Assembly: GCA_037043015.1 (NCBI GenBank)
Contig: CM073322.1
Location: forward strand, 30,623,864 to 30,687,863
Reading direction: 5' to 3'
DNA from: Bryum argenteum
Lineage: Eukaryota > Streptophyta > Bryopsida > Bryales > Bryaceae
Length of the DNA stretch: 64,000 nucleotides
The notes below the pieces were generated by a model. The model did not search any database. It saw only the letters and a list, made by a program, of their open reading frames with translations, and was not told where the DNA came from. The position numbers and the translations under genes were made by a program. This document shows positions 36,551-48,000 of this stretch, one piece after another (position 1 is the stretch's first letter; the number at the start of each line of letters is the position of its first letter).

Positions 36551-37954
36551 GTTGGATTTTGTGTTAACCATTTGGAGTGTTAAATTGAAGCAATTTCCAG
36601 CTTATTCCTGAGATTGTGTGTTCAAATGGGTGTTTTTGCATGTGAATTGTTGAATTAGAATGTAAGTTGGAATATTAGAATTGTCGAATCAGCCAAGCTG
36701 GGTATGTTGAGTGAAAATCTAGCAAGTGGGAAGTCAAACAGGAGCCAAATGGGGAATTAGTGGAAGTCAAGTTGAGTATCAATAGACATGCAGATTCCGA
36801 GTGGGTAAAAAGCCAAGTGGGAGTTAAGTCCAATACTAATGGGAAAGTAAGAATCAAATAGTGATTTTGAAGAAGGAAAGAAAACCAAATAGGAGTGTGT
36901 GAAAGGAACCAAGTGGAAAGTGATTTGGAGCAGTACCAAGTAGGAGGACGGTTAAACAAGTACCGATTGAGGAGCATAAAGGTCTTCTTTCCGAGTAGCT
37001 GACGACCGATTGTTGAGTAATTCCAATGTGTGTCCCGACCGTAGTGTTGTGTATTTGTTTTTCTTGTGTGCATGTTACCGTTTGGAGTGTAGGAAAAGAA
37101 AGTGAAGTTGTAGTTGAATCGTGTGTGTGATGGATTGTTTGAAAGTAAAAAAGTGCTACAAATTGTGATGAGGATTTGAACTATGTATGTAATCTATAAA
37201 TGGAAATAAAAGTATATTTTATCTTAAGTTGTGAGTTTTGTGATGTCGTTGTAGTCCAAGTCGTATTCAAGGTCTGTAATTTGTCAAACACGGGGAGAGA
37301 GAATTTTGAATTGGCTGTGTGAAGCCAAAATGGTAGAAGAGTATGTTGGTGGAAGAGCCAAATTGTTGTAAGTCGGTTGAGTTGACAACCAATTAGGTTG
37401 AGAGCGTACCGAGTAGGGTAATTTGCCTGTGGTTGAGAAAGGAGAGTTGGAGTTGGAGGTGAATTGGTGTGCCGACTTGGAATAAAAGAGATGCTGGCGA
37501 CCAAATTGGAGTGCGTTCAATAAAAGGAAATAAAGAAAAGTAATTAACCCTTAAACGCCCTTGGGGTCTGAAATGGGCAGCCCAAAATTGGATCACAGCA
37601 TCTTTTGGACTTGGGCATCATGAATAGTGCACTTTTTGAACTTAGGCACCATGAATGAACCAATCAATGATGAGCTTGCAACCTCCTACAAGGTTATGTA
37701 CCACCCCAACCTACCTACCATAATCCTTTCAAAGCACAAAATCACTCATACAAATTGCGATTTGAATTGTAAGAATTCACTTTTTGAATGCATCATAAGA
37801 TGGTGACCAGTTTGACATCAAAATATAAGTGAAAAGTTGAGTACAGTGAGAGCTACAGGGAAGATTCTATTGGAATTAAGCCCCTCGGGCTTGCTTGGGC
37901 GTTTAAGGGTTAAGTATAAGGCCGAATTGAAGATGAGATCAAAAGGATGTAAAA
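36551..37954. other. AT-rich intergenic DNA
   Basis: No recognisable gene. 36.7-37.5 kb has a G/A-biased plus strand with many GTTGAG/AAGTGG words but no clear tandem structure. Confidence 0.45.
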
Positions 37955-38381
37955 GTGGATGGAACTATTCCATGTGCCATTTTAGCGAAGCTAAAGTGCC
38001 ATACTATGATACTGTGCAAACGTGCCTTTTTACAAGCATATTTTTGAAGTGAAGTTTAGAGGTATTTATGCCTACAAAATGGCATGTTTATTAATATCAC
38101 ACATGTACTCTGTCATATCCCCAAAATTTCTGTAATATCACCAAAATTTCCATAATATCACACATTTTTATGGTTTTGACCTTTGGAGACAGTAAAAGGG
38201 CAATATTTCTAAACGGCCGTTTAGAAACATTGTTGTTTTTGAACGGCCGTTTAGAAATATTTACCCTATCATGTCAAAACTCGACAAAAACTCGACAAAA
38301 ACAAGCATCATTTTTCTCATTCTAAGCACCCCAAAAAGCGCCATTTTAGCCGAATAACGCAATTTTAACAAAATTGAGGAT
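37955..38381 (-). mobile_element. MITE family 1, copy 3, inverted
   Basis: Inverse orientation relative to 26031-26463. The right end ends in ACAAAATTGAGG and contains AAGCACCCCAAAAAGCGCC, the complement of the family landmark. The left terminus is eroded, so the left boundary is approximate. Confidence 0.65.
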
Positions 38382-38382
38382 C

Positions 38383-38490
38383 ATTGCTCAAATGTTTACA
38401 TTGCCATTTTTTAAATTGCTCAAATGTTTACATTGCCATTTTTTAAATTGCTCAAATGTTTACATTGCAATTTTTTACATTGCTCAAATG
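38383..38490. repeat. 32-bp tandem repeat
   Basis: Units starting ATTGCTCAAATGTTTACATT recur at 38383, 38415, 38447 and (partly) 38479, period exactly 32 bp. It directly abuts the MITE at 37955-38381. Confidence 0.85.
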
Positions 38491-38596
38491 TTGATTCGTA
38501 GTCGAGTTTTCCAATGAAATATTTATTGGTTTCAATTAGAATGTGCAGCGGCCGCAACATTTGAGGATCACATACCTATTTCCTTACTTTTCTCTC

Positions 38597-38887
38597 GCTC
38601 TGACCGAAGCGGCAAGGGAGCTCCATGTCTCACAGTCGACTCTCTAGAAGGAATATCGAGGGCTGGGATGAAGGGTTGGCACGGTCGCAGTGTATGCATA
38701 CTAGGACACATTCAAATCGTTTTGATTTTTAACACATTGAATTCATTTTCGCAAACTGTACATGATCCTACCATTGTTTGCAAGCGAGGTGCTTGGTGAG
38801 CAGAGTCAAAGAACTCAAAACACTGGTGGATGCCATCCGAGGAGCAAGAGCTGTGGAGATTTACGACCCAACCCAACCGGCTGAATA
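38597..38887 (+). pseudogene. RWP-RK domain fragment 2
   Basis: The plus-strand frame YFSLALTEAARELHVSQSTL is followed by an in-frame TAG where RWP-RK proteins carry lysine, then KEYRGLG. A one-base shift is needed to reach MKGWHGRS, the RWPxRK-like end. A further coding-like stretch, VSRVKELKTLVDAIRGARAV, runs to a TAA at 38887. Order and spacing match an RWP-RK domain with a short tail. The stop plus frameshift make it a pseudogene. It lies 2.2 kb from fragment 1 on the same strand. Confidence 0.55.
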
Positions 38888-40959
38888 AGAATAAGAATAA
38901 GTTGTTGTGCTGATGGAAGCCCTACTGCTCCAGAATTTGTACATATTTGTGAGTTACGATTACAAGAATCAATTTTGCTTGCAACATCAAAGTTTTTCTT
39001 CTACGTGACTATTTCTACGGTCAGCCCATGCAATTATGTGTGTAGATCGTGTGTAAATAGACAATCACCTGGGGCTGGGGCTAGTATAGTGTATGACCGG
39101 CACTAACTATACTATGGAGAAAATAGCAAGCCACGGTTTTTGAGGACAAGTAGACAAACATGACTCGAACTTACAGCTTTTTGAGTGTTGATGTTGGAAC
39201 ACTAACTTGTTATCCTTTCTCTTGTTGTTTGCCTATGTGAGAAATATCCGTCTCGATTTGAATAGGAATCATCTCAAATGTAGCATTCAAATGGATTTGT
39301 TGCATGGTAATGCACTTGATCGTCAGTTGTGGTTGTGTGAAAGTCAGTTTCTGAGATGTTTCTTCCATTTTTCATTCCATTTTTTGATTCTAAGAATGTT
39401 ACTTAGTTCAAGATACAATTGAATGATCAACTTGAATTTCCATCATCCCGTGCTAAACTCAGATGGTCTGCATGTATGGCCCAAGGTGAAATTTCATGCC
39501 ATGGAAAACATGAATCTGGGCTTCAAGAGGATCATTTTGTCCCTTTACAACATCATGTACAGTACATGAAAATGAAACGGCCCACTGTTAAGGTCACTGT
39601 GGATCCAACCAAGGTTGGTAGAATGCAAGGTTGAAATAGAGGTTCTTTTTTGTTTGATGAAGAATGGGAAGTAGTATTTTAGAAGCCAAAATGACTAATA
39701 GCTTAAGAGAGAATATACTTTGAGGCTACTCATATTCTTATCCTTAGGTGGGTTAACCCTTTCATGACCACTCCTGTTTTGGAAGTCGACGTTTTTTTAA
39801 GGTGTCTGGATGTATTTTGGAGTGCATCGAACAAATGAAGGGTCAAAATTAAGATCTGACCGTATAAATGTGTAGTAAACTTCATATACATGCTAGTGGC
39901 CAAACATGGATCAGATCTACCATATGAACTAGAGTATTATGATGTTCCGACTTCCGAGTCAAGTGTAGTACATAGCGTATACATGACCTTGAAGCTTTTT
40001 ACTAGAATTAGAGACCAGAATATCCAGATTTGGGCAAAACACATGTGGTCAATATTGTAGAGAGTTTGAAGATCTATCCAACCACACCATGAGCGTTGCA
40101 TTTTGAGCATTTATGAAACCGGAATTGTATAAAGTGACCAAGAACACAGTTCCTTGTATACGGTAGCGTACAAGAAATATATGGGATATCGTAGCAAATA
40201 TGGTCAGATTGAAAAATCAGACATGGTCACATTCATCAGACGCTGAGCCTTGACGTAGAATCAATGTGCAAACAACATGTGTTGATTCTTTTTGGGGAGG
40301 ATTTCAGGTTGTACAAACGTATACGCTTTTATAGACAGTGTAGGGTTGCCAAAAGAAATCAACTCTTCTTTTGACGACAGAGCCGATTGAGTAGTACCCC
40401 CATGTTCCCATGTTCCCAGGGGACCCTTAGAATTGGTGTCATGTGTCCTCGACAGCCGTATTTCCTAAATCTTTCTCACTTCTTTCCAAACCAGCTACCG
40501 TATCTCATACTCATTACCATGTATAGACAGCTCTACCGAGCGGATTACGAGTCCAAATGCATCGTTGTTTTGTATAGTAGATCCACCACACACTCCTCTT
40601 CTGGCGTTGTTCTCTGACATTTTGCTGTTTCTACACAGATTCTACTCAATCATGGAATAACCACACTTCAGCGACCATATTTGGTTGATTGGTCATGAAA
40701 GGGTTAAGATTATGTTTACATTTTCTTACCTTCACTTTTACCTTCACATGTAACCTAGAGAAAATCTAGACTAAGATTCACATGGTAGTACGTTAGTATT
40801 AAATATAGAGGCCAGCTCACGATTGGATATATGGCTTTACAAAAATTACCAGGTCCAATCGGTGAATTTCCCCAATATGACCATGGAGAAAATTATTGCG
40901 AACCATTGAGTAAGTTATATGGCAGGCCGAGAAAATCAAATAAAAAAATATGTGTGCAT
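38888..40959. other. Intergenic DNA
   Basis: No recognisable gene; frames of at most 76 codons without motifs or splice context. Confidence 0.5.
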
Positions 40960-41229
40960 CATTACTAAAATTTGAGGGGGTCTACAATGTTTTCTTCTCA
41001 AACGTTTGCTCAAGTTTAGCAATGTTTTGGAACTTGCTTGAGCAATGTTCTTAAGAAAAATAGGGAGGTTACCACATCACCAAACAACTTCATTCATAAT
41101 CTTGTTGAAAACGTTGCTTATTTTCTTGAGAACGTTGCTCAAGCAAGTTCCAAAACGTTGCTAGACTAAAGTAACATTTACACAAAAGAACGTTTGTAAC
41201 ATTACAAACCCCTCTCTTTTCTCGTAGTG
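40960..41229. mobile_element. CACTA-like foldback MITE with target duplication
   Basis: 270 bp with about 120-bp imperfect inverted arms, both containing TTTTGGAACTTGCTTGAGCA. The ends are CATTACTAAAA and (minus strand) CACTACGAGAAAA. CAT flanks both sides (40957-40959, 41230-41232), the 3-bp duplication expected for CACTA elements. It has no coding capacity. Confidence 0.75.
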
Positions 41230-41770
41230 CATGTGAAAGATTTTATGTAAATTAAAGAATCCAATTCGGGCCCCTTTTTGCTCAATACAAACCATGCTCA
41301 ACGAAACAATATCAATAACTTTTACAAAAAGACAAAGTTTGATTGTTTGCTTTTTGGTATGGTACAAATTTCAACCTTTTGGCATTATGCATTACATCCT
41401 AAAAAGGCCATAGTCTTCTAGAATTGCAAACCACCAAGTGTGACCAATGGATATCTTGGAAGGAAATTTTGTGTATACATTCCATCTTTGCAATAAAGAT
41501 TGTATCAATTTACATCACCCATCACTTGCATGCTTACTACTAATTGACTGTCACCCTATTGTTTTATTGCTTATAATATCCCTCAACTCAACAAATGTCA
41601 GGGCTCTTGTTTGTGCAAAAGCATTAGTTGGAGGTAGCTAGTAACACTAGAACTTCCGAAGTTTGTGGCGTCCAACACAAGGGACTCCAATTAAAGGCGG
41701 TGCCTCTTGGAGGCCAAGGCTACATTCTAGGGGGTGCCTCTGTAATCGGAGTCCTTTCTTCAATGAAGGG
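41095..41770. repeat. Dispersed repeat, partner of 30780-31640
   Basis: Homologous to 30780-31640 in the same orientation, overlapping the right half of the CACTA-like element. It lacks the family 2 MITE (empty site at 41617-41620). Confidence 0.75.
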
Positions 41771-43232
41771 GCAGTAGTGAATGTAGCATTGTGAGTACTA
41801 TGCAACTGTTAAAAAACCATGATTAAATATACATCTAAGTTTTTCTTCAAACCCCTTGGGCTTTTAGGGATTACGTGAGCTCTAAGTGCACCTCACACTA
41901 GCAATAAGGGAACGAGTAAGTGACACTCTGATAGTGAAGGAGCAATAGATTCCGGCTCAATTGCCTTGCCAACAAAAACTCGATGAACATGTTGAGGAGT
42001 GGTGACCTTTCTAAAATTGTCAAAAGATGGTTGACGGCGACCAAGCTTCCAACTCTGCAAGCTCAAAATTAAGCATTATTCGAATATACCCACACAGCCT
42101 TACACCCTTCTGGTCAATTTGGGACTAACCAACTAGAAATTAGAGATACTCCCACGGTGGTGTTACCCAAGGACACACTAGTTGCAATGGAGCACCAGTT
42201 GCACTAATTAGTGTAGTGATGCAAACGATACTACCAATTAACAGTGCGCATGAAGGTGCCACAGTTGCCTGGTATGATGTCCAAGCGCAAGTCGATCCTC
42301 ACAGCATTCATGATCGAACACTGCGAATAGGGACCTCTCGAATACGGTACTACCCACTCAAAAGAAGGGTACTCTAGTACCTTATCAAGATCTCTACGAC
42401 TGAGGGCGATCAGCAATACAAGAATGAAATGATCCCTCCATCATGAATTCAGTGTTGGGTACAATGACCCCTGAGGGTCTAAAATCTTGTTCAACGCCCA
42501 ATTGGAATCCAATATTGCGAAATCTGGACACGTCAGAGTCAACGCTACTAATCTACTACGCTCGAGAGTGGAACGTCACCCAGATTGATCAACTCGCATT
42601 CCCAGCTCAGGAGCACGACGGAGTCGAGGCTTTCGAGTGTCCCACAGAAAGTCTCCTCCAAGCTTCGGCAAAAATACTGCACTGGCTGGGTGCCCCCATT
42701 CTCAACAATGCTCAGCTCATCAGCTGTCTCACGCGGGTGGCCGCTCCCGTCGCCCAACTGTGATGTCGGAGACCCGGCCCACCACATTCACTTGCATTGA
42801 TGAAGAGAGACCACCATGTTGTTGGTGTGCACTTCTAGGCGGTTCATTATTTAGTCATACAGCGGATCCCACACTCACACGTCGGTGATACACAAACACA
42901 CGACAACTTCACGGCCCCCAAGCAACATGTACAAGCACAACAAGCACGCCGGACGCTCATACACCCACACCCCCCCTGCGACCAACCACCTCATCTGGAC
43001 ATCCACCATGGACGGACCACAACCCACACCACCGTCCCCACTGCCACTGTCAAGGATACGTGCTCACAAATCTTTATAGAGGTAGTCAATGAAAAATTGG
43101 ATCAGTTGTGACCTATGACATTCAGTCTCTTCGATTGCTGTACACAAATCCGCTTGCACTTTTTCCAGGACACTCTCCTCTAAAAGGCGAAGAGTGGAAC
43201 ACTTGACACGGCCTCTATCCATATTACATGAA
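41771..43232. other. 3' flank of eIF4G
   Basis: Composition changes at about 42.77 kb from AT-rich to a plus strand rich in C and poor in G, the same bias as the eIF4G introns. 42.77-43.23 kb is therefore probably the eIF4G 3' UTR on the minus strand. No independent gene is supported. Confidence 0.45.
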
Positions 43233-45051
43233 TCAATCTTCCTCCTCCTCTACTTCTTCCTCTGCAGTCGCTAACCACGCCAACCACTTGGCCACCTCCT
43301 TGATTGCCTGCCAAAAACCCCCACCCCATTCAGTTCTCCTCGCATTCACAAAAGCCCTCCTCGTCCCAACACGACTCTACACCAGCATCCCAACATACAC
43401 GATTCCTTGCACTGCAAGTCCTCTCACGCCCACCCGCGTCAAGCACTCTGGCTACTCACCTCGTCTCTTCCTGGAGTCGGATCCTCAATGTCGTCCTTCC
43501 AATTCAGGTACGCGTCCTCCGAGATCACCTGACACAACACGCCACCCAACCCGTTCATGCACCGCCCCACCGTCCCAGACGAGGGGCATCGTGACACTCA
43601 ACCCACCAAAGCACCACCTCCGGATCACCCCCTATGACCTCTGCGACTCACTACACTCCCCTCTTACACCCACACAAACTGAGTCCAGGATGCGAAGCGA
43701 GAATTTCAATTCCACCGCACACGACCCCATCCTACCCACATATATGCCGCCGGACACCGACCCGCTGGACCAGTACCAACACCCAACCCACCCACATTCA
43801 CGGCACCCAGGCGACTGACATCAGTGTCTCATGTACCTCTTCCCTGTAGAAGTTGTCGAATAACTTGCTCATCAGACCCTTCGGATGCCCGTACTCGTTG
43901 GCAAATAATTGTATTGCAATGATATCTGCACGTACACACCGATCTCGTCAGACACGCCCCCTCGACGCAAACGAAAACCCCGCTCGCTACAACGCCCACA
44001 CAGCTACCATCACGGCCACCGTGCACTCCACGTGCTCAAGCGCGGGCCCCCACATGCCTACCCCACAGCCTACCCGCCACTAAACCCAAACGAGTCCGAC
44101 TCGTTCCCCTCCGCAAGCTCAGATACCATCCCTCGCCACATCCCATTCCGGTTCCCTAAACCACACCCACTCTGGACTCCACGAGCCAAAGAACGCAGCA
44201 AAATCTCACATTGTAATTGGTTGCCTAAACCGGCTCTGCCCGTCCCCGAACCACACTTCTTCAACAGCGGCGCATATGTCTTCGTGTCCACTCTCACACC
44301 ACCAGCCTGCGCCCAACCCAACAACCACCCACCCACGCTATCAGATACGCCACTTCAGCGTGCCGAAACCACGGGATCCCTAATCTCGCCCGAAGCAGAA
44401 ACCCATCCCCGACAGGGGTACCAAAAGCACCTCACAGCCCTCCACGTTCCACGCCAGTGACGGCATAACACCACGCTATCGTCCCACACTGACACTCTAC
44501 GTGACCCGCTTGCCTACAATCATGCACCTACTCTCCACATTCAATCGACTCCATCGTCTGCCCTAACCACCTCCGCCTTGCGGCCATCCACGCATGTACA
44601 TACACGCACGTCCAGCTACACCCGACCCCTTCCCCTTACCGTGAAGTCGGCTGATACTGGGTCCGTCACCGCATGTCTCAACACTTGAGTCATTATCATC
44701 CGTAAGAGCGAAGGGTCCGTCGAGTAGCTAGGCACGTTTTTCTGCCAAAACAACCCCCAACGCGTCAGCATGCACTCGGCCTGCGATTCGCTGCAATCTC
44801 TCCTCATCCAGCACTAATTGTCCTCCTGGACGGTCATCCTCACCCGCAACTGCTCAAACCGACACCCACGCCAACCAAACAACCGATGCTCCAACGCAAC
44901 ACCCTCGCACGCTCTACATAACGACTCAACAACATCACGACCGTATCAAACACCACGGGTCCAGTCACTTTACCTCTATCCACTTCACAAGATCCAGTAT
45001 TGGCTCTTTCCTGTCAAGCGAGTCTCTAACGTGAGTCTCTACAGGTAACAT
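43233..45051 (-). CDS. EIF4G: eIF4G W2-domain exons 13-18
   Basis: Six small exons with canonical splice sites follow MA3 within 2 kb on the same strand. Their joined translation follows the order of metazoan eIF4G W2: a tryptophan helix (DLVKWIEKNVP), DPSLLRMIMTQVLRHAV, the HEAT-like DIIAIQLFANEYGHPKGLMS, KLFDNFYREE, VISEDAYLNWKDDIEDPTPG, and AIKEVAKWLAWLATAEEE with an acidic tail and TGA. The ending is closer to eIF4G than to eIF5 or eIF2B-epsilon. Exon 12 can join exon 13 in frame by the donor CCG|GTGGGC (45237). For exon 15 I chose the donor at 44231 over 44252 because it gives a better W2 length. In animals W2 recruits the kinase Mnk; here the partner is unknown. Confidence 0.75.
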
Positions 45052-48000
45052 CTGGTAAAAAAGAAAACAAGGAGTGACAACATCAGCTCCATGTCCTTCC
45101 GCACACCATCCACCAGCTCAGCTCAAACATTCACTCCTCATCAAGCATACCACTCCCGCTCTCTACCCACCCCACGCTGTCCCAAAGTAAATACAAACCA
45201 GGCGTTTGCGAGAATCAGGGGCAGCATTTAGCCCACCGGATGCAGCTTCTGCAAGTTCGTCCTCTTCAGGAACGCCTCCACCTTCGCACACCGGCTCCTC
45301 TCCGAAGGTGACACGAAGTTCTCCACGTCCAGACCCGAGCTCTTGTAAGCCTCCACCACCTGCTCTTCGCCCTTCTCCTTCCGGTACGTGTCCAGCACCG
45401 CCCCTAAAATGGTCAACGCATGACCCTCCTCCCTCACTTCCCCCGGAACTTCACCCGCCGTCTCTAATGACCTGCCTACCTCCAATAATGTAAATACCCC
45501 ACCCGAAACTAGTCTACCTAACACGGCTCCCAGGAATTCTGGAGCTTTAGGGACGTCCACCACTGTATCCACGAATCTTGACAGCACCCGCTCCACCCTG
45601 CCACCCACCCCAAAAACATCACAATCAACTTCACCTCCGTGCCGCCCCTGTCAAATCATCATCGTCATCGACCACCCAAAACCGAACGAGCATCCATCAA
45701 AACAGCTCAACACAGGCTACACGGCTCTCGCCGAGCCGGCGACCCCAGAAACCATACCCCTTCGCCAGCTGATCGTGCGTCAAGAGAGGAGGATCTGCTC
45801 CGTGGAGACGCAGAAGTAGTTTCACGAGCAGGTCTCTCTCCCTGTCTTTCTTCTCCAACGACTCTGATACCCACGTGAACACCATCTCAGCATGATGATG
45901 AGGAGCTCTCAGCTCCTCTCGCAGAATGCTGCTTCCTCCAGGTCCCCTACACTGCACCCCTCACACACCACACAATCCAACACGCCCAGTCAATACACGT
46001 CACGCGGCTCTAAATCGAAACCCACACATTCCCCGACGCCAACACTCACTCCGCTACTCGACTGCCTCGGAAGCTCGACCGACCTCAGGGTCTGCCCCCC
46101 GACGACCGCCCACGCACGCACGCAAGCACGAACCGACCGACTCTACCACGACGATACCCCATCCACCTCACCGACTACCACCTACCCCAGACCTCGTGCC
46201 CACTAAAACCCCGCTCTCTCCGACACACCCCCTGCCGCGCACACATTCTCGCCGCCTCCAACCACCTCACCTGAAGTATTCCTTGATGGTCGAGTCCCAC
46301 TTCTTCTTCAGCTCCTCTTCGCTCAGCACGGCCGGCGCGGTAGATGGACGAGGTGACACCGAAGCTGCTGTCGACTCGTTTCGCTGCGCCTGGAAGCTGC
46401 TCGGGGCCGCACTCGACCTTTCTCCCACCCTCTGATGTTCCGGTGTGCTTCGCAACTCTCGCTGCCCCGAACTCACCCTGTCCGATCCCATCGGTCTGTC
46501 CAGAATCGGCCTCTCCGCTGACCTCGGCCTCTCTGCGCTAGACGGTCGCATCGGAAGTTCCTCCCGACCCCCGAAATGTGCTCTGTCTTGACCGTACCCC
46601 AGCACGGGTCCCGAACTCAGCCGACGCATCTCCGCGCCCGACATCATCGGTGCCGCATCCGACACCCCACTCCGCCCGCCGCTCAACGCTTGCTGCCGCA
46701 CTCCCACCCTACCCAGTCCACCCTGCGGGCCCAGAGTGATGTTACCTTCGTCGCCCCCTCTTTGAGACAGCGGCATTGGCACCGGTCGGGCCTCCATCAA
46801 CAGACTTCTATCCTCCATCCGAACGTCCTGCACGAACCCGCCGCCGCCACGCATGCCCCCTTGTGGAGATGGTGCCCTTCGCATACTATTCATCGCCGCT
46901 CCTGCGACCCACACAAGTGCCCACTGTCACTCCCAACTCTGCCCTGCTGCGGGCCTCGAACTTACCCGGCTCCTAGAGATACGCCCACTCCAACATCCGC
47001 TACTTGCAACACTCTAAATCGTGCTCGACCGGCTAACGCCAACCCAGCAGACCATTCCATCACCCCAGTCCCCGGTTCCACACATCACCATCCTAGTCCC
47101 ACCGAACGAACTGACGTCTACTCGTGAAACACCACACGCGACCGCAGACACTCCGCTCCCCACTCCTCGACCACGCCCACACCCCCTCGTCTCCCAAACG
47201 CGACAAACACACTACGTCCGACACATCAATGACAACATCCATCGACACATCCATCCCCCGCCGCACAAGTCCTCTCGAGCTTACCCGCTCCCATCGGACC
47301 AGGAGAGTACATTGGAGACGGAGGACCTCGCATGCCGAACTCCGCACCGGATCCCATCCTTCCCCGGGCGGACCCTCCCCCCATGCTGGGACCCCGCCCC
47401 AAACGATCCCCGCGCGCAGCTTGCTGCCTCTCTTGGACCGCGTCTCTGTGCACCTCGTCGATCTTCTTTGGCCCGTCCACCTTCCTCCTCTCCTGCCAGT
47501 CATTCCTCCGGAGTTCGATGCAGTCCTTCAACATGAACCGAAGCCGGGACGACAGCTTCTGGTTGTTCGACAGCGACTCCATTCGCCTGAAGTAAGCGTC
47601 GATGTGCTCCTTCGCCTTCGGATGGTCGATGATTCGCCCGATCGTGCTCATCAACTTGCACAGCGCCTCCACGTCCTCCTCGTCCGGATTCTGGTACTCG
47701 CCCAGCAACTTCTTGATGCACTCGTGCATGATCCTCTCCGTCAGCATGCTCTTCTTGTACAGCTCGCCGATGAACCGGATGTTGCCCAGCATTCTCCTCC
47801 GGGCCTTGAGACGTTTATCCTCCCTTTCCTCTGCCGTCATCTTCACTTCCACGTGCTCTTCCTCGACCTTCTCTGCCTCCTGCTGCTCCCTCTCCCCCCG
47901 CTCGAATTCCTCCTGGCACTTGTTCAGCAGCACTCGCTTGAATGTGAACTTCTCCTCGTTCTCCGTGAACTCCGGCAGGTCCGCCGCAAGTTTCACGCAG

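Noticed and set aside
42443..42787. Overlapping frames of 79-106 codons on both strands
   Set aside because: No motif, splice structure or neighbour supports a gene; left as eIF4G 3' flank.
45758..45946. In-frame alternative acceptor at 45946 for eIF4G exon 11
   Set aside because: It avoids a frameshift but replaces the conserved MA3 helix VGDLEEAAFC by an unrelated sequence; kept only as an alternative.
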